DNA of 64,000 bases from Arthrobacter sp. ISL-48 (GTDB lineage Bacteria > Actinomycetota > Actinomycetes > Actinomycetales > Micrococcaceae). The notes beneath the pieces are model-generated. The model did no database searches. It saw only the letters and a program-made list of their open reading frames with translations, and was not told the origin of the DNA. The position numbers and the translations under genes were made by a program. The stretch is taken from assembly GCF_018613805.1 (NCBI RefSeq), contig NZ_JAGGPL010000003.1, positions 186,001-250,000 of the forward strand. Reading direction: 5' to 3'. Of the stretch, positions 52,714 to 62,656 are shown piece after piece; the first letter of the stretch is position 1; each line of letters begins with the position of its first letter.

Positions 52714-54006
52714 ATGCTTTACTTCAGTATTCCGCTCGGCAAGCTGGTCCGCCGGGTGTCCCGGCTCAGGGGCGGCGGCTCAGCCTTGCCCGGGCTGGTG
52801 GTCGAAAAAATCGATCCCGGCTTCATGCGGCGGACCCTCTCCACCCTTCCGCACGGGGTGGCAGTGGTGAGCGGAACCAACGGAAAAACCACCACCACCA
52901 AGATGGTGGTGGAACTCCTCGAGAGCCAGGGCCTCAAGGTCTTCACCAACCGCACTGGCAGCAACTTCACCCGTGGGGTAGCAGCGGCTTTGCTCGGTGA
53001 AGTCGACTGGCGCGGCAGGCTCAAGGCGGATGTCGCCGTCCTGGAGCTGGACGAGGCCCACGCCGTGCACTTCGTGAACAGCGTTCCACCGCGCTACAGC
53101 CTCCTCCTCAACGTGCTGCGCGACCAGCTTGACCGTTTCGGGGAGATCGACAAGACGGCCCAGCTCCTGCAGCACGTTGCCGCCAAAACAACGGGAACGG
53201 TGGTGCTCAACCGGGAGGACCCACGGGTGGCACGGATCGCCGGCACCCTGACCGAACAGGATGTCCAGTATTTCGGCCTGGACGATTCCCTCCTGAGCAC
53301 CTTCCCCAATGACGACGACATGCGGGCGGCTCCCGGCAGCCCTGTTCCGTCCTCGCTCCCCGAAAAGCCGCCGGCCGACGTCGTGCTCCGCCGGGTGGGG
53401 CCGGACACCGCTGATTTCGAGTACGACGGCGTCACTGTCACCACCGCCATGAAGCTCCGCGGCGTCTACAACATTTTTAATGCCGCGGCAGCACTTACCC
53501 TTGCCCGCAGCATCTGTGGCGGAGGCGCCGCCACGGCGGACCACGCCACGTTGCTCACCGCCCTGTCCCAGGTGGAACCCGCGTTCGGCCGTGGCGAAAG
53601 CCTCACGGTGGACGGCCAACCGCTGGACCTGGTCCTGGTGAAGAACCCCAGCGGCTTCCGGCTTGGCCTCAAGTCGTTCCCGGCAGGCGGTTACGCCACG
53701 ATGATCGCCATCAACGACAACTACGCCGACGGCCGCGACATGTCGTGGCTCTGGGATGTCGAATTCGATTCCCTCCGCAACGGCGGCGTGGACCAGCTGA
53801 CGGGCTCCCGTGCCTATGACATGGCCCTGCGGCTCCAATACGACGAAGTCCCGGTCGGCGCCGTCCAGCCGGACGTTGCCCCCGCCCTCGCCGCGTTCGT
53901 CCGTGAGGCCAAAGGAAGGCCCAAGCGGATCTTCTGCACCTACACAGCTATGCTTGCCATCCGCCGCGAGCTGTCCAAAATCACCACAGTGGAGGTTGTC
54001 TCATGA
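52714..54006 (+). CDS. murT: Lipid II isoglutaminyl synthase, Mur-ligase subunit MurT
   Basis: With GatD amidates D-Glu of lipid II to D-isoglutamine. The 430-residue protein has the Mur-ligase P-loop GTNGKTTT at 54-61, the acidic segment LELDEAHAVHFV, and a C-terminal DUF1727 part with NDNYADGRDMSWLWDVEF. The Cys4 zinc ribbon of S. aureus MurT is absent; only two cysteines occur in the whole protein. The stop overlaps gatD by 4 bases (ATGA). Confidence 0.95.
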   Translation: MLYFSIPLGKLVRRVSRLRGGGSALPGLVVEKIDPGFMRRTLSTLPHGVAVVSGTNGKTTTTKMVVELLESQGLKVFTNRTGSNFTRGVAAALLGEVDWRGRLKADVAVLELDEAHAVHFVNSVPPRYSLLLNVLRDQLDRFGEIDKTAQLLQHVAAKTTGTVVLNREDPRVARIAGTLTEQDVQYFGLDDSLLSTFPNDDDMRAAPGSPVPSSLPEKPPADVVLRRVGPDTADFEYDGVTVTTAMKLRGVYNIFNAAAALTLARSICGGGAATADHATLLTALSQVEPAFGRGESLTVDGQPLDLVLVKNPSGFRLGLKSFPAGGYATMIAINDNYADGRDMSWLWDVEFDSLRNGGVDQLTGSRAYDMALRLQYDEVPVGAVQPDVAPALAAFVREAKGRPKRIFCTYTAMLAIRRELSKITTVEVVS

Positions 54007-54755
54007 GCGCTGAACCAACCGCCGGCGGGCCGGACAGCAAAGGCACCATCCGCGTCGTGCAGCTCTACCCCCGCGACATGAACATCTACGGCGACTGGGG
54101 AAACGCCCTGGTTCTGCGGCAGCGCCTTACCTGGCACGGCTACACTCCTGAACTCCTGGAATACAACGTCGGCGACGAATTTCCTGAGGGCGTTGACATC
54201 ATTCTGGGTGGCGGCGGCCAGGACAGCGGCCAGTTGGTCATCCAGGACGACCTGCAATCGCGGGCGGGTGTCCTTACGGACCTGGCCGAGGATGGCGCCC
54301 CCATGCTGGTCATCTGCGGCCTGTACCAGCTGTTCGGGCGGTTCTTCAAGACCCGTACCGGTCCGGTGATTCCGGGCATCGGGATCCTGGACGTCGAGAC
54401 ACACGGCACCGACGAGCGGCTCATCGGCAATGTCAAAGTGACAACGGACGAGTTCGGTGAGGTGCTGGGCTACGAGAACCACAGCGGCCAGACCACCTTG
54501 GGCAGCGGAGTGCGCCCGTTGGGCACTGTGGCCAAGGGAACGGGAAACAACAGCAACGATGGCCACGAAGGCGCCCGATACCGCAATGTGGTGGCGAGCT
54601 ACCTGCACGGGTCCCTGCTGCCCAAGAACCCTGCCATTGCCGACTTCCTCATTCGAACCGCGGCGGAACGAAAATACGGGACCTTCGTGCCGGGAACACC
54701 GGACGACCGCTACTCCGTGCTGGCCCGGGAACACGCCGCCCGGCGTCCGCGCTGA
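54003..54755 (+). CDS. gatD: Lipid II isoglutaminyl synthase, glutaminase subunit GatD
   Basis: Class I glutaminase that feeds ammonia to MurT. The nucleophile Cys105 is in MLVICGLYQLFG, the catalytic His202 in SYLHGSLLPKNP, and the N-terminal VVQLYPRDMNIYGDWGN is typical. 250 residues. It converges on the CapA-like gene with a 44-base gap that shows no clear hairpin. Confidence 0.96.
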   Translation: MSAEPTAGGPDSKGTIRVVQLYPRDMNIYGDWGNALVLRQRLTWHGYTPELLEYNVGDEFPEGVDIILGGGGQDSGQLVIQDDLQSRAGVLTDLAEDGAPMLVICGLYQLFGRFFKTRTGPVIPGIGILDVETHGTDERLIGNVKVTTDEFGEVLGYENHSGQTTLGSGVRPLGTVAKGTGNNSNDGHEGARYRNVVASYLHGSLLPKNPAIADFLIRTAAERKYGTFVPGTPDDRYSVLAREHAARRPR

Positions 54756-54799
54756 ACATTGCCACCGGGCGGGCTATTTAGGCTGCCTGCACACGCCTT

Positions 54800-56047
54800 T
54801 CAGCGTTCCTTGGTAATCAGCAGCTCGTGTGCCCCTGCCGTGGCCGCGCCCATGGCGTCCACGACCGTTGCAGTCCGGAGCCTGGTGGCCGCGTCGGCTT
54901 CAGGCGTGGCACAAGTGCCTTGCGGTGCATCGGATGCGACCGAGCACCAGCGGTAGGGCCCACGGACAATCACAGAAGGAGCCCAGGCAAGGTCGGACGC
55001 GGCCCATTTGCCCGAGGCATCCTGGCTGAACTGTGCCCGCACCAGCAACCCCTCGTTGTTGACCACGTACCAAGGCGAAAGTTCCGTCACGCCGTTGCCC
55101 AGGCCATACACGATCCACGTGCCCTTGTAGTTCTCGATGGGCAGCACGGAATGGGTGTGGTGACCATAGATCATCGTGAACTGGCCGCTGTCCACGAGGG
55201 CGTGCGCCACTTCCTTTTGCTGGGCGTTGGCTTCGCTCGCGTACTCGTCACCGGCGTGCATGGCTCCGAGCACAATGTCCGCGCCCAGTGCCCGCGCTTT
55301 TTGCGCCTTGGCGATCATGGTCGGCGCGTCCAGCATGTCCACCTGCCAGGCGTACTCGGGGTACAGTCCGTTGAGGCCATAGGCCCCGGCGATGACGGCG
55401 ATCTTGGCCGCCTTGGTCTGCACCATGAGGATTCCCTGCGACTCGGCCTCTGTGCGATAGGAACCTGTATGTTTCAGGCCCGCCGCGTCCAGGGCATCAA
55501 GGGTGCGCAGCACGCCGTCGGTGCTGCGGTCGATGGTGTGGTTGCTGGCGGTTGTACAGGCCTGGTAGCCCACGTCCTTGGCGGCGGTGATGATCTGGGG
55601 TGGCACGTTGAAGGACGGGTAAGAGGAGAACGGCCCGTCCGGCAGTGCCACAGGTGTTTCCTGGTGGCAGATGGCGAGGTCACTGGCCTGGATATACCTG
55701 CGCTGGCCTTCCAGGAGAGGAACGAAGTCCAGTCCCGGTTTGCCGCCGGCCGCCGCGTCTTCACGGGCCTGCTGCCAGAGCTGGGTGTGGACGAGCATGT
55801 CCCCCGTCATCAGGACGGACGTACAGCGGAGCGTTGGACAGGCAGGACCGGCCCCAGACGTTGGAGTGGGCATCGCTGCCGGGGATACGCTCGGCTGAAC
55901 GGTTCCCGTGCCGCTGCCGGATACCGCTGGCGTTGTCCGGGCGTTTTCTTCTGCGACCAGCCCACAGCCGGCAAGCACCGCCGCCAGTGTGAGCGCACTG
56001 GCCACCGCACCGGCGCGGTGGGCAGCCTTGGCAAGCCTGTTCCCCAT
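54800..56047 (-). CDS. CapA-family lipoprotein (PGA_cap metallophosphatase-like)
   Basis: A secreted lipoprotein of about 415 residues. The signal peptide has lipobox LAGC with Cys28 (counted from the ATG at 56047; an ATG at 56056 is three residues longer). The mature part has the metallophosphatase-like CapA fold: LMTGDMLVH, a SNHT segment and MIYGHHTHSVLPIE. CapA-type proteins are linked with poly-gamma-glutamate export, but no PGA genes are near and many relatives have unknown function. Confidence 0.88.
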   Translation of the reverse strand: MGNRLAKAAHRAGAVASALTLAAVLAGCGLVAEENARTTPAVSGSGTGTVQPSVSPAAMPTPTSGAGPACPTLRCTSVLMTGDMLVHTQLWQQAREDAAAGGKPGLDFVPLLEGQRRYIQASDLAICHQETPVALPDGPFSSYPSFNVPPQIITAAKDVGYQACTTASNHTIDRSTDGVLRTLDALDAAGLKHTGSYRTEAESQGILMVQTKAAKIAVIAGAYGLNGLYPEYAWQVDMLDAPTMIAKAQKARALGADIVLGAMHAGDEYASEANAQQKEVAHALVDSGQFTMIYGHHTHSVLPIENYKGTWIVYGLGNGVTELSPWYVVNNEGLLVRAQFSQDASGKWAASDLAWAPSVIVRGPYRWCSVASDAPQGTCATPEADAATRLRTATVVDAMGAATAGAHELLITKER

Positions 56048-56130
56048 ACGTGCCATTCTAGGTTCGTTGCTTGCCCCTGACGCGTATTTGGTGCGTTGAG
56101 AAGAGTGCCGTCATGTGAAAGGTTTACTTC

Positions 56131-58143
56131 ATGACGAACCCCCTGCTGAGCCGCAGCCCCTTGCCCTACGAGCTGCCGCAGTTTGCTGAGATCCAGGCCT
56201 CCCATTACGGCGAGGCGGTGGATCGGGGCCTCGCTGAACATCTGGCAGAGATCCGGGCGATAGTGGAAAATCCCGAACCTGCATCGTTCAAGAACACCGC
56301 GCTGGCATTGGAGCAGGCGGGCCGACTCCTGGAGCGGGCTACGGCATCATTCTTCACGCTGGTTTCCGCAGATGCCTCCGATGCGATCCAGGAGCTGGAG
56401 AGGGAGCTGTCGCCCCGTCTATCAGCCCACCAGGACGAGATCTTTCTCAGCCGGGCACTCTTTGACCGCTTCGCCGCCATAGACACAACGGACTGCGACC
56501 CGGAATCCGCACGGCTCGTGGAGGAGTACCTCAAGGAATTCCGGCAGTCAGGCATCCAACTGGATCTTCCCGGCCAGGAACGGCTGAAAGCAGTCAACGC
56601 GGAGCTATCCCGGCTGGGTACGGAATTCGGCCAGCAGGTGAAGGAAGCCATGAAATCCGCGGCCCTCATCCTCGACAACGAAGACGAGCTGGCGGGCCTG
56701 CCCGCCGACGACGTCGCCAGCGCAGCAGAGGCGGCCCGCGCTGCGGGCCACGACGGCAAGTTCCTGCTGACTCTCATCCAGCCCACCAACCAGCCAGCCA
56801 TGGCCGCCCTCAAAAGCCGGGGAGTCCGGCGCCGGCTGTTTGAAGCGTCTGTCAGCCGAGGGAGTGACGGCGGGAACCTGGATGTCCTGGAACTGGCCAG
56901 GTCCACGGCCGCGCTCCGGGCGGAAAAGGCCGCCCTCCTGGGCTTCGCGAATTATGCAGAACTCGTGGTGGAGCAGCAGACGGCGCCCCACTTTGCAGCT
57001 GTCCAGACAATGCTCGGCCGGCTGGCACCGGCCGCCGTCCGCAACGCGGACGCGGAGGCGGCAGAACTGGCGGAGATTGCAGGGCATCCGTTGGAGGCCT
57101 GGGACTGGGCGTTCTACTCTGCCCGGGTCCGCCGGGAGAAGTACGCCGTGGATGAGCAGGCAATCCGGCCCTACTTCGAGCTGGATCGAGTACTGCGGGA
57201 CGGTGTCTTCCATGCGGCGACGTCACTCTACGGCATCACCTTCCACGAGCGGGACGACCTTTCCGGCTACCACCCGGACGTCCGCGTCTGGGAGGTCCGG
57301 AACGAGGACGGCAGCGGCCTGGGCCTGTTCCTGGGTGATTACTACACCAGGGAAACGAAGCGCGGTGGGGCGTGGATGAACTCACTCGTTGAACAATCCG
57401 CCCTGCTTGGCACCAAGGCAGTGGTCATCAACAACCTCAACATATCCAAGCCGCCGGCCGGCGAGCCGACGCTCCTGACGCTGGATGAACTTCGGACGGC
57501 TTTCCACGAGTTCGGCCACGCGCTGCACGGGCTGCTGTCCAGCGTGACGTATCCCCGCTTCTCCGGGACCTCGGTCCCCCGCGACTTCGTGGAGTACCCG
57601 TCTCAGGTCAACGAGATGTGGATCATGTGGCCGGAGGTCATGGCCAATTACGCCCGCCACCACGTGACCGGCGAGCATCTCCCCCAGGATGTGGTGGACA
57701 GGCTGAACGCGTCTGTGCAGTGGGGTGAAGGCTTCGCCACCACCGAATACCTTGGTGCCGCCCTGCTGGACCTGGCGTGGCACGTCTTGGACGGCACGGA
57801 CATCCCGGAGGACGTCGTGGCATTCGAAGCCAAGTCCCTGGCTGCCGCCGGAGTGGCCCACGCCTTGATCCCGCCAAGGTATCGCACGGGCTACTTCCAG
57901 CACATCTTCGCCGGGGCGGGGTACGCCGCCGGCTACTACTCCTATATCTGGAGCGAAGTGCTCGATGCGGAGACTGTTGACTGGTTCAGCGAGAACGGCG
58001 GCATGACCCGGGCCAACGGCGAAAAGTTCCGCCAGGAACTTCTGTCCCGGGGCAACAGTCGGGATCCCCTGGAATCGTTCCGAGCCCTGCGCAGACGCGA
58101 TGCACGGCTTGAGCCGCTGCTGAAGCGCCGCGGCCTCGGGTAG
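56131..58143 (+). CDS. M3-family zinc oligopeptidase
   Basis: Cytoplasmic oligopeptidase of 670 residues like peptidyl-dipeptidase Dcp. The zinc motif HEFGH is at 459-463, with the downstream zinc glutamate in the region VEYPSQVNEMW and the tyrosine-rich AGYAAGYYSYIWSEVLD. No signal peptide. The ATG follows AAAGG at about 8 bases. Ends before a strong bidirectional hairpin. Confidence 0.95.
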   Translation: MTNPLLSRSPLPYELPQFAEIQASHYGEAVDRGLAEHLAEIRAIVENPEPASFKNTALALEQAGRLLERATASFFTLVSADASDAIQELERELSPRLSAHQDEIFLSRALFDRFAAIDTTDCDPESARLVEEYLKEFRQSGIQLDLPGQERLKAVNAELSRLGTEFGQQVKEAMKSAALILDNEDELAGLPADDVASAAEAARAAGHDGKFLLTLIQPTNQPAMAALKSRGVRRRLFEASVSRGSDGGNLDVLELARSTAALRAEKAALLGFANYAELVVEQQTAPHFAAVQTMLGRLAPAAVRNADAEAAELAEIAGHPLEAWDWAFYSARVRREKYAVDEQAIRPYFELDRVLRDGVFHAATSLYGITFHERDDLSGYHPDVRVWEVRNEDGSGLGLFLGDYYTRETKRGGAWMNSLVEQSALLGTKAVVINNLNISKPPAGEPTLLTLDELRTAFHEFGHALHGLLSSVTYPRFSGTSVPRDFVEYPSQVNEMWIMWPEVMANYARHHVTGEHLPQDVVDRLNASVQWGEGFATTEYLGAALLDLAWHVLDGTDIPEDVVAFEAKSLAAAGVAHALIPPRYRTGYFQHIFAGAGYAAGYYSYIWSEVLDAETVDWFSENGGMTRANGEKFRQELLSRGNSRDPLESFRALRRRDARLEPLLKRRGLG

Positions 58144-58167
58144 CCCGCTCCCACCCCCTTAAAGAAG

Positions 58168-58213
58168 TACGACGCCGGTCCCCCACCAACAAAGGTGAGG
58201 AACCGGCGTCGTA
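58168..58213. terminator. Bidirectional terminator between the M3 peptidase gene and pdxS
   Basis: A 12-base perfect stem (TACGACGCCGGT at 58168-58179 against 58202-58213), continued inward with small bulges, lies between two convergent genes. On the plus-strand RNA it is followed by UGUUACAU; on the minus strand the far side reads CUUCUUUAAGG, a short U-rich tail. Confidence 0.8.
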
Positions 58214-58240
58214 TGTTACATAGCCGAGACGAAAGGCGAG

Positions 58241-59167
58241 TTACCAGCCGCGCTCGGCGAGGCGGTGCGGCTGCGGGATCTCGTCCACGTTGATCCCGAC
58301 CATGGCCTCGCCCAGGCCGCGGGAGGCCTTGGCGATAACGTCCGGGTCATCGAAGAACGTGGTGGCCTGAACGACGGCGGCGGCACGCTGGGCCGGATTG
58401 CCGGACTTGAAGATGCCAGAGCCGACGAACACGCCGTCGGCGCCGAGCTGCATCATCATCGCAGCATCTGCCGGGGTGGCGATGCCGCCGGCGGTGAACA
58501 GCACCACGGGAAGCTTGCCTGTGGCAGCGATTTCCTTAACCAGCTCATACGGGGCCTGCAGTTCCTTGGCCGCGACGTAGAGCTCGTCCTCGGGCAGGGC
58601 CGCAAGCTTGAGGATCTCGGCGCGGATCTGGCGCATGTGCGTGGTGGCGTTGGAGACGTCCCCGGTGCCGGCCTCGCCCTTGGAGCGGATCATCGCCGCG
58701 CCCTCGTTGATACGCCGCAGCGCCTCACCCAGGTTGGTGGCGCCACAGACGAAGGGAACGGTGAACTTCCACTTGTCGATGTGGTTGGTGTAGTCAGCCG
58801 GGGTGAGAACCTCGGACTCGTCGATGTAGTCCACGCCCAGCGACTGCAGGATCTGGGCCTCGACGAAGTGGCCGATCCTGGCCTTTGCCATGACCGGGAC
58901 GGAGACTGCGTCGATGATCTTGTCGATCATGTCAGGATCGGACATGCGGGACACGCCGCCCTGGGCACGGATATCGGCGGGAACTCGTTCCAGCGCCATC
59001 ACTGCAACGGCACCGGCGTCTTCGGCGATGCGGGCTTGTTCGACGTTGACGACGTCCATGATGACGCCGCCTTTGAGCATCTCGGCCATGCCGCGCTTAA
59101 CACGGCTGCTGCCCGTGACGCTATTCGCGGACGAACCGGCTTCGCTGCTTACATCAGGTGTAGACAC
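58241..59167 (-). CDS. pdxS: Pyridoxal 5'-phosphate synthase lyase subunit
   Basis: Builds PLP from ribose 5-phosphate, glyceraldehyde 3-phosphate and ammonia. The signatures [39 protein letters not shown] and the catalytic Lys95 in [10 protein letters not shown] are clear. I start at the GTG at 59167 (308 residues) with AGGGG close upstream; the frame is open to 59242 but the extra 25 residues are not family-like. Confidence 0.96.
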   Translation of the reverse strand: MSTPDVSSEAGSSANSVTGSSRVKRGMAEMLKGGVIMDVVNVEQARIAEDAGAVAVMALERVPADIRAQGGVSRMSDPDMIDKIIDAVSVPVMAKARIGHFVEAQILQSLGVDYIDESEVLTPADYTNHIDKWKFTVPFVCGATNLGEALRRINEGAAMIRSKGEAGTGDVSNATTHMRQIRAEILKLAALPEDELYVAAKELQAPYELVKEIAATGKLPVVLFTAGGIATPADAAMMMQLGADGVFVGSGIFKSGNPAQRAAAVVQATTFFDDPDVIAKASRGLGEAMVGINVDEIPQPHRLAERGW

Positions 59168-59313
59168 AAAAACCCCTATGGGTAGATAGATGACCTTCGC
59201 CGGGCGGGAAGGCGGCACGGAGATGCCGCTAGGTGCACGCACCGGATTGCCGGATCCATTGACCGGGCAGTCCTAATACTAGTCCCACCGCGGCCAGCAG
59301 GCTTAATTCAGGA

Positions 59314-59937
59314 TTATTCGGATGCGGCAGCTTCGGCAAGGGCTTGGCGGCGGACGGACAGCACCCGCTGGACCACCGTGACCAGGCTGGCCAGGGCGAG
59401 GAGCCCGAGCGTCACCAGCAGGACGATTCCAGGAAGTCCAAGGCCGGTAAATCCTGTGACCACCAGGACCGAGACGAGCCGCTCGGCGCGTTCGGCGATG
59501 CCCACGTTGGCAGTGAACCCGAGCGACTCGGCTTTGGCCCGGGCGTAGGAAACCACCATGCCCAGGACCAGGCAGAGCAGGGCAGTTACGGCAATGGCAA
59601 AATGGGCACCACCGGTGAAGAACCAGATGGCCAGGCCAGCAAACAGGGCACCGTCGGCGATCCTGTCGAGCGTGGAGTCCAGGAAGTTACCCCACCGCCC
59701 ACCGGCGTCGCGCATCCGTGCCATGATGCCATCCAGCACGTCTGAAAAGATGAAAGCCGTAATGAACAGTGTCCCCCACCAGAGGTGGCCGAGGGGGTAG
59801 AAGACCAGGGCGCCGACAACCACCCCGGCTGTACCGATGACCGTGACGGCATCAGGGGAAACACCGATCTTCAGGAGCCAGCGGGCGAGCGGGGTGAACA
59901 ACGCGGTGAAAAATCCGCGGGCGTGCCTATTCAGCAT
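59314..59937 (-). CDS. pgsA: Phosphatidylinositol-phosphate synthase (CDP-alcohol phosphatidyltransferase)
   Basis: Transfers inositol phosphate to CDP-diacylglycerol. The 207-residue membrane protein has the complete CDP-alcohol motif: Asp66, Asp69-Gly70, Ala73-Arg74, Gly83, Asp87 and Asp91. The segment RAKAESLGFTANVGIAERAERL is as in mycobacterial PgsA1. The ATG at 59937 overlaps the HIT-protein stop by 11 bases; an open frame beyond is antiframe of the HIT gene. The order thrS-HIT-pgsA is the conserved actinobacterial one. Confidence 0.92.
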   Translation of the reverse strand: MLNRHARGFFTALFTPLARWLLKIGVSPDAVTVIGTAGVVVGALVFYPLGHLWWGTLFITAFIFSDVLDGIMARMRDAGGRWGNFLDSTLDRIADGALFAGLAIWFFTGGAHFAIAVTALLCLVLGMVVSYARAKAESLGFTANVGIAERAERLVSVLVVTGFTGLGLPGIVLLVTLGLLALASLVTVVQRVLSVRRQALAEAAASE

Positions 59938-60514
59938 CCGTCTCCCCGGGCCACGCCTGTGCAACCTGTTGGCGGACCTCATCCAGCGTCTGCGTGATGG
60001 CCTTGGTCTGGGCGATGATGGGGAAGAAGTTGCCGTCGCCGCCCCACCGCGGAACGATGTGCTGATGCAGGTGCGCTGCAATCCCTGCCCCACCCACCAC
60101 ACCCTGGTTCATACCCAAGTTGAAACCGCCCGGGTTCGCAACCTTACGAAGGACCTTCATGGCCGTCTGCGTCAGCTCTGCGAACTCCGCGGTCTCCTCC
60201 AGAGTAAGGTCCGTGTAATCGGGCACATGCCGGTACGGGCAGACCAGCAGGTGGCCCGGGTTGTACGGGAACAGGTTCAGCACCACGTAGCAAGTCTTCC
60301 CCCGGTGGACGATGAGGGCATCTTCATCAGTCCTGGCTGGGCCCACACAGAACGGGCAGTCGTCCTCGTCCTTGAACTGGTGCTGTCCGCCCTTGATGTA
60401 GGCCATCCGATGCGGAGTCCACAGGCGCTGGAAGGCATCCGGGACACCCGCGAGATCGAAATCATCGGTCACGCCGGCATCACCTGGATATCCTCCGCCT
60501 GTGTTCTCCTGCAC
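59927..60514 (-). CDS. HIT-domain protein
   Basis: A 195-residue histidine-triad nucleotide hydrolase or transferase-like protein. The triad is HLHQHIVPRW with His148, His150 and His152; a CPFC pair (53, 56) with PYRHVPDY may bind zinc. The GTG start has no clear ribosome binding site. Relatives include AP4A phosphorylase-like proteins, and the gene always precedes pgsA in this cluster in actinobacteria. The substrate is not known. Confidence 0.92.
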   Translation of the reverse strand: MQENTGGGYPGDAGVTDDFDLAGVPDAFQRLWTPHRMAYIKGGQHQFKDEDDCPFCVGPARTDEDALIVHRGKTCYVVLNLFPYNPGHLLVCPYRHVPDYTDLTLEETAEFAELTQTAMKVLRKVANPGGFNLGMNQGVVGGAGIAAHLHQHIVPRWGGDGNFFPIIAQTKAITQTLDEVRQQVAQAWPGETDAE

Positions 60515-60534
60515 CGTGTCTATATCCGTTTCCG

Positions 60535-62541
60535 CTAGCTGGTCCGGTTGCGGACGGCTTCGGTAATCCGCTTGACCGCTTCTGCCACGGGCACTCCGTT
60601 GTCCTGGCTGCCGTCGCGGAAGCGGAATGACACTGCGCCGGCCTCGGCGTCGTCACCGCCTGCGATCAGCACAAACGGGATCTTGTTCTTGCTGGCGGTG
60701 CGGATCTTCTTGGGGAACCTGTCCGAAGTAGTGTCCACCTCGGCGCGGATGCCCGCCGCCTTGAGCTGGTCCACGACGTCGAACACGTACTCATTGAACG
60801 TTTCGGCCACCGGGATGCCCACCACCTGAACAGGGGCAAGCCACGCAGGGAACGCGCCGGCGTAGTGCTCGGTGAGCACGCCCATGAACCGCTCGATGGA
60901 GCCGAACAGGGCACGGTGGATCATCACGGGCCGCTGACGGGTGCCGTCCGCCGCTTGGAACTCCAGTTCGAACCGTTCGGGGAGGTTGAAGTCCAGCTGG
61001 ATGGTGGACATCTGCCAGGTGCGGCCAAGGGCGTCCTTGGCCTGGACCGAGATCTTCGGTCCATAGAAGGCGGCTCCGCCTGGATCCGGGACGAGTTCCA
61101 GCCCGGATTCGTGGGCCACCTCGGCGAGGGTCGTGGTGGCCTCTTCCCAGGCGGCGTCGTCACCGACGTACTTCTCGGGGTCCTTGGTGGACAGCTCCAG
61201 GTAAAAGTCGTTCAGGCCATAGTCCTGCAGCAGGCCAAGGACGAAGGTGAGCGTCTTGGTGAGCTCGTCCTTCATCTGCTCCCGGGTGCAGTAGATGTGG
61301 GCGTCGTCCTGGGTCATGCCGCGGACCCGGGTCAGGCCGTGAACCACACCGGATTTCTCATACCGGTAAACCGATCCGAATTCGAAGAGGCGCAGCGGGA
61401 GTTCGCGGTAGGAGCGGCCGCGGGAACGGAAGATCAGGTTGTGCATGGGGCAGTTCATCGGCTTGAGGTAATAGTCCTGGGCGGGCTTGCGGACAGTACC
61501 GTCAGCGTTGAGTTCCTCATCCACCCGCATTGGGGGGAACATGCCGTCCTTGTACCAGTCAAGGTGGCCCGAGACCTCGTACAGGTGACCCTTGGTGATG
61601 TGGGGTGTGTAGACGAACTCGTAGCCGGCGTCGACGTGGCGCTGGCGCGAGTAGTCCTCCATTTCCTTGCGGATGATTCCGCCCTTGGGGTGGAAGACGG
61701 GCAGGCCTGAGCCAAGCTCGTCGGGGAACGAGAACAGGTCCAGCTCCACGCCAAGCTTGCGGTGATCGCGCCGTTCTGCTTCGGCGAGGCGTTCCTGATA
61801 AGCCTTCAGTTCGTCCTTGGTGGGCCAGGCGGTGCCGTAGATGCGCTGCAGCTGCTGGTTTTTCTGGTTGCCCAGCCAGTAGGCGGAGGACGAACGCGTC
61901 AGTGCGAACGCATTGGAGATGAGCTTGGTGTTGGGCAGGTGAGGGCCGCGGCAGAGGTCGCACCAGACGCTGTCACCGCTCTTACGGTCCACGTTGTCGT
62001 AGATGGTGATGTCCCCGGCGCCCACCTCGACGTTGACTCCTTCGCCGGCGTCGGCGTCGTTCTTCTTTCCTAACAGCTCCAGCTTGTAGGGCTCGTCCTT
62101 CATGGCTTCGCGGGCTTCATCCTCGCTGACCACGCGGCGGACGAATTTCTGGTTCTGGTTGATGATCTTAAGCATCATCTTTTCCAGGGTCTTGAGGTCC
62201 TCGGGGGTGAACGGTTCAGCGACATCGAAATCGAAGTAGAAGCCGTCTGTGATGTACGGACCGATGCCCAGCTTGGCATCCGGGCGCAGTTGCTGCACCG
62301 CCTGGGCCATGACGTGGGCGGTGGAGTGGCGGAGCACGTTCAGGCCGTCGGGCGAACCGATGGTGACAGCCTGGATTTCGGCACCCTCGGGCAGCTCCTG
62401 GTCCAGGTCCTTGAGTTCGCCGTTGACGCGGGCCACGACAACGTCGCGGCGCTCAAAGTAGAGTTCCGCACCGGTTGTCCCGGTAGTCACCTTGGTCTCT
62501 TCGCCGTCGACGATGAGGGTGATCTGCTGGGCATCTGACAC
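60535..62541 (-). CDS. thrS: Threonyl-tRNA synthetase
   Basis: Class II synthetase of 668 residues. The TGS domain, the editing domain with [14 protein letters not shown], and the catalytic domain with [14 protein letters not shown] are present; CPMHNLIF and the histidine [14 protein letters not shown] carry zinc ligands. The GTG start follows AGGAGA at about 6 bases. The 115-base gap upstream shows no T-box or leader peptide. Confidence 0.98.
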   Translation of the reverse strand: MSDAQQITLIVDGEETKVTTGTTGAELYFERRDVVVARVNGELKDLDQELPEGAEIQAVTIGSPDGLNVLRHSTAHVMAQAVQQLRPDAKLGIGPYITDGFYFDFDVAEPFTPEDLKTLEKMMLKIINQNQKFVRRVVSEDEAREAMKDEPYKLELLGKKNDADAGEGVNVEVGAGDITIYDNVDRKSGDSVWCDLCRGPHLPNTKLISNAFALTRSSSAYWLGNQKNQQLQRIYGTAWPTKDELKAYQERLAEAERRDHRKLGVELDLFSFPDELGSGLPVFHPKGGIIRKEMEDYSRQRHVDAGYEFVYTPHITKGHLYEVSGHLDWYKDGMFPPMRVDEELNADGTVRKPAQDYYLKPMNCPMHNLIFRSRGRSYRELPLRLFEFGSVYRYEKSGVVHGLTRVRGMTQDDAHIYCTREQMKDELTKTLTFVLGLLQDYGLNDFYLELSTKDPEKYVGDDAAWEEATTTLAEVAHESGLELVPDPGGAAFYGPKISVQAKDALGRTWQMSTIQLDFNLPERFELEFQAADGTRQRPVMIHRALFGSIERFMGVLTEHYAGAFPAWLAPVQVVGIPVAETFNEYVFDVVDQLKAAGIRAEVDTTSDRFPKKIRTASKNKIPFVLIAGGDDAEAGAVSFRFRDGSQDNGVPVAEAVKRITEAVRNRTS

Positions 62542-62656
62542 GGGTGTCTCCTATTCAAAGTTAAGGCTTCATAGCTTGTGGCATACGGGGACCACAGCCA
62601 GCCATCGTCAATGCTATCGGTTTCGCGGGAGGCCGACCAACGGGGCCCGGGTGTGC

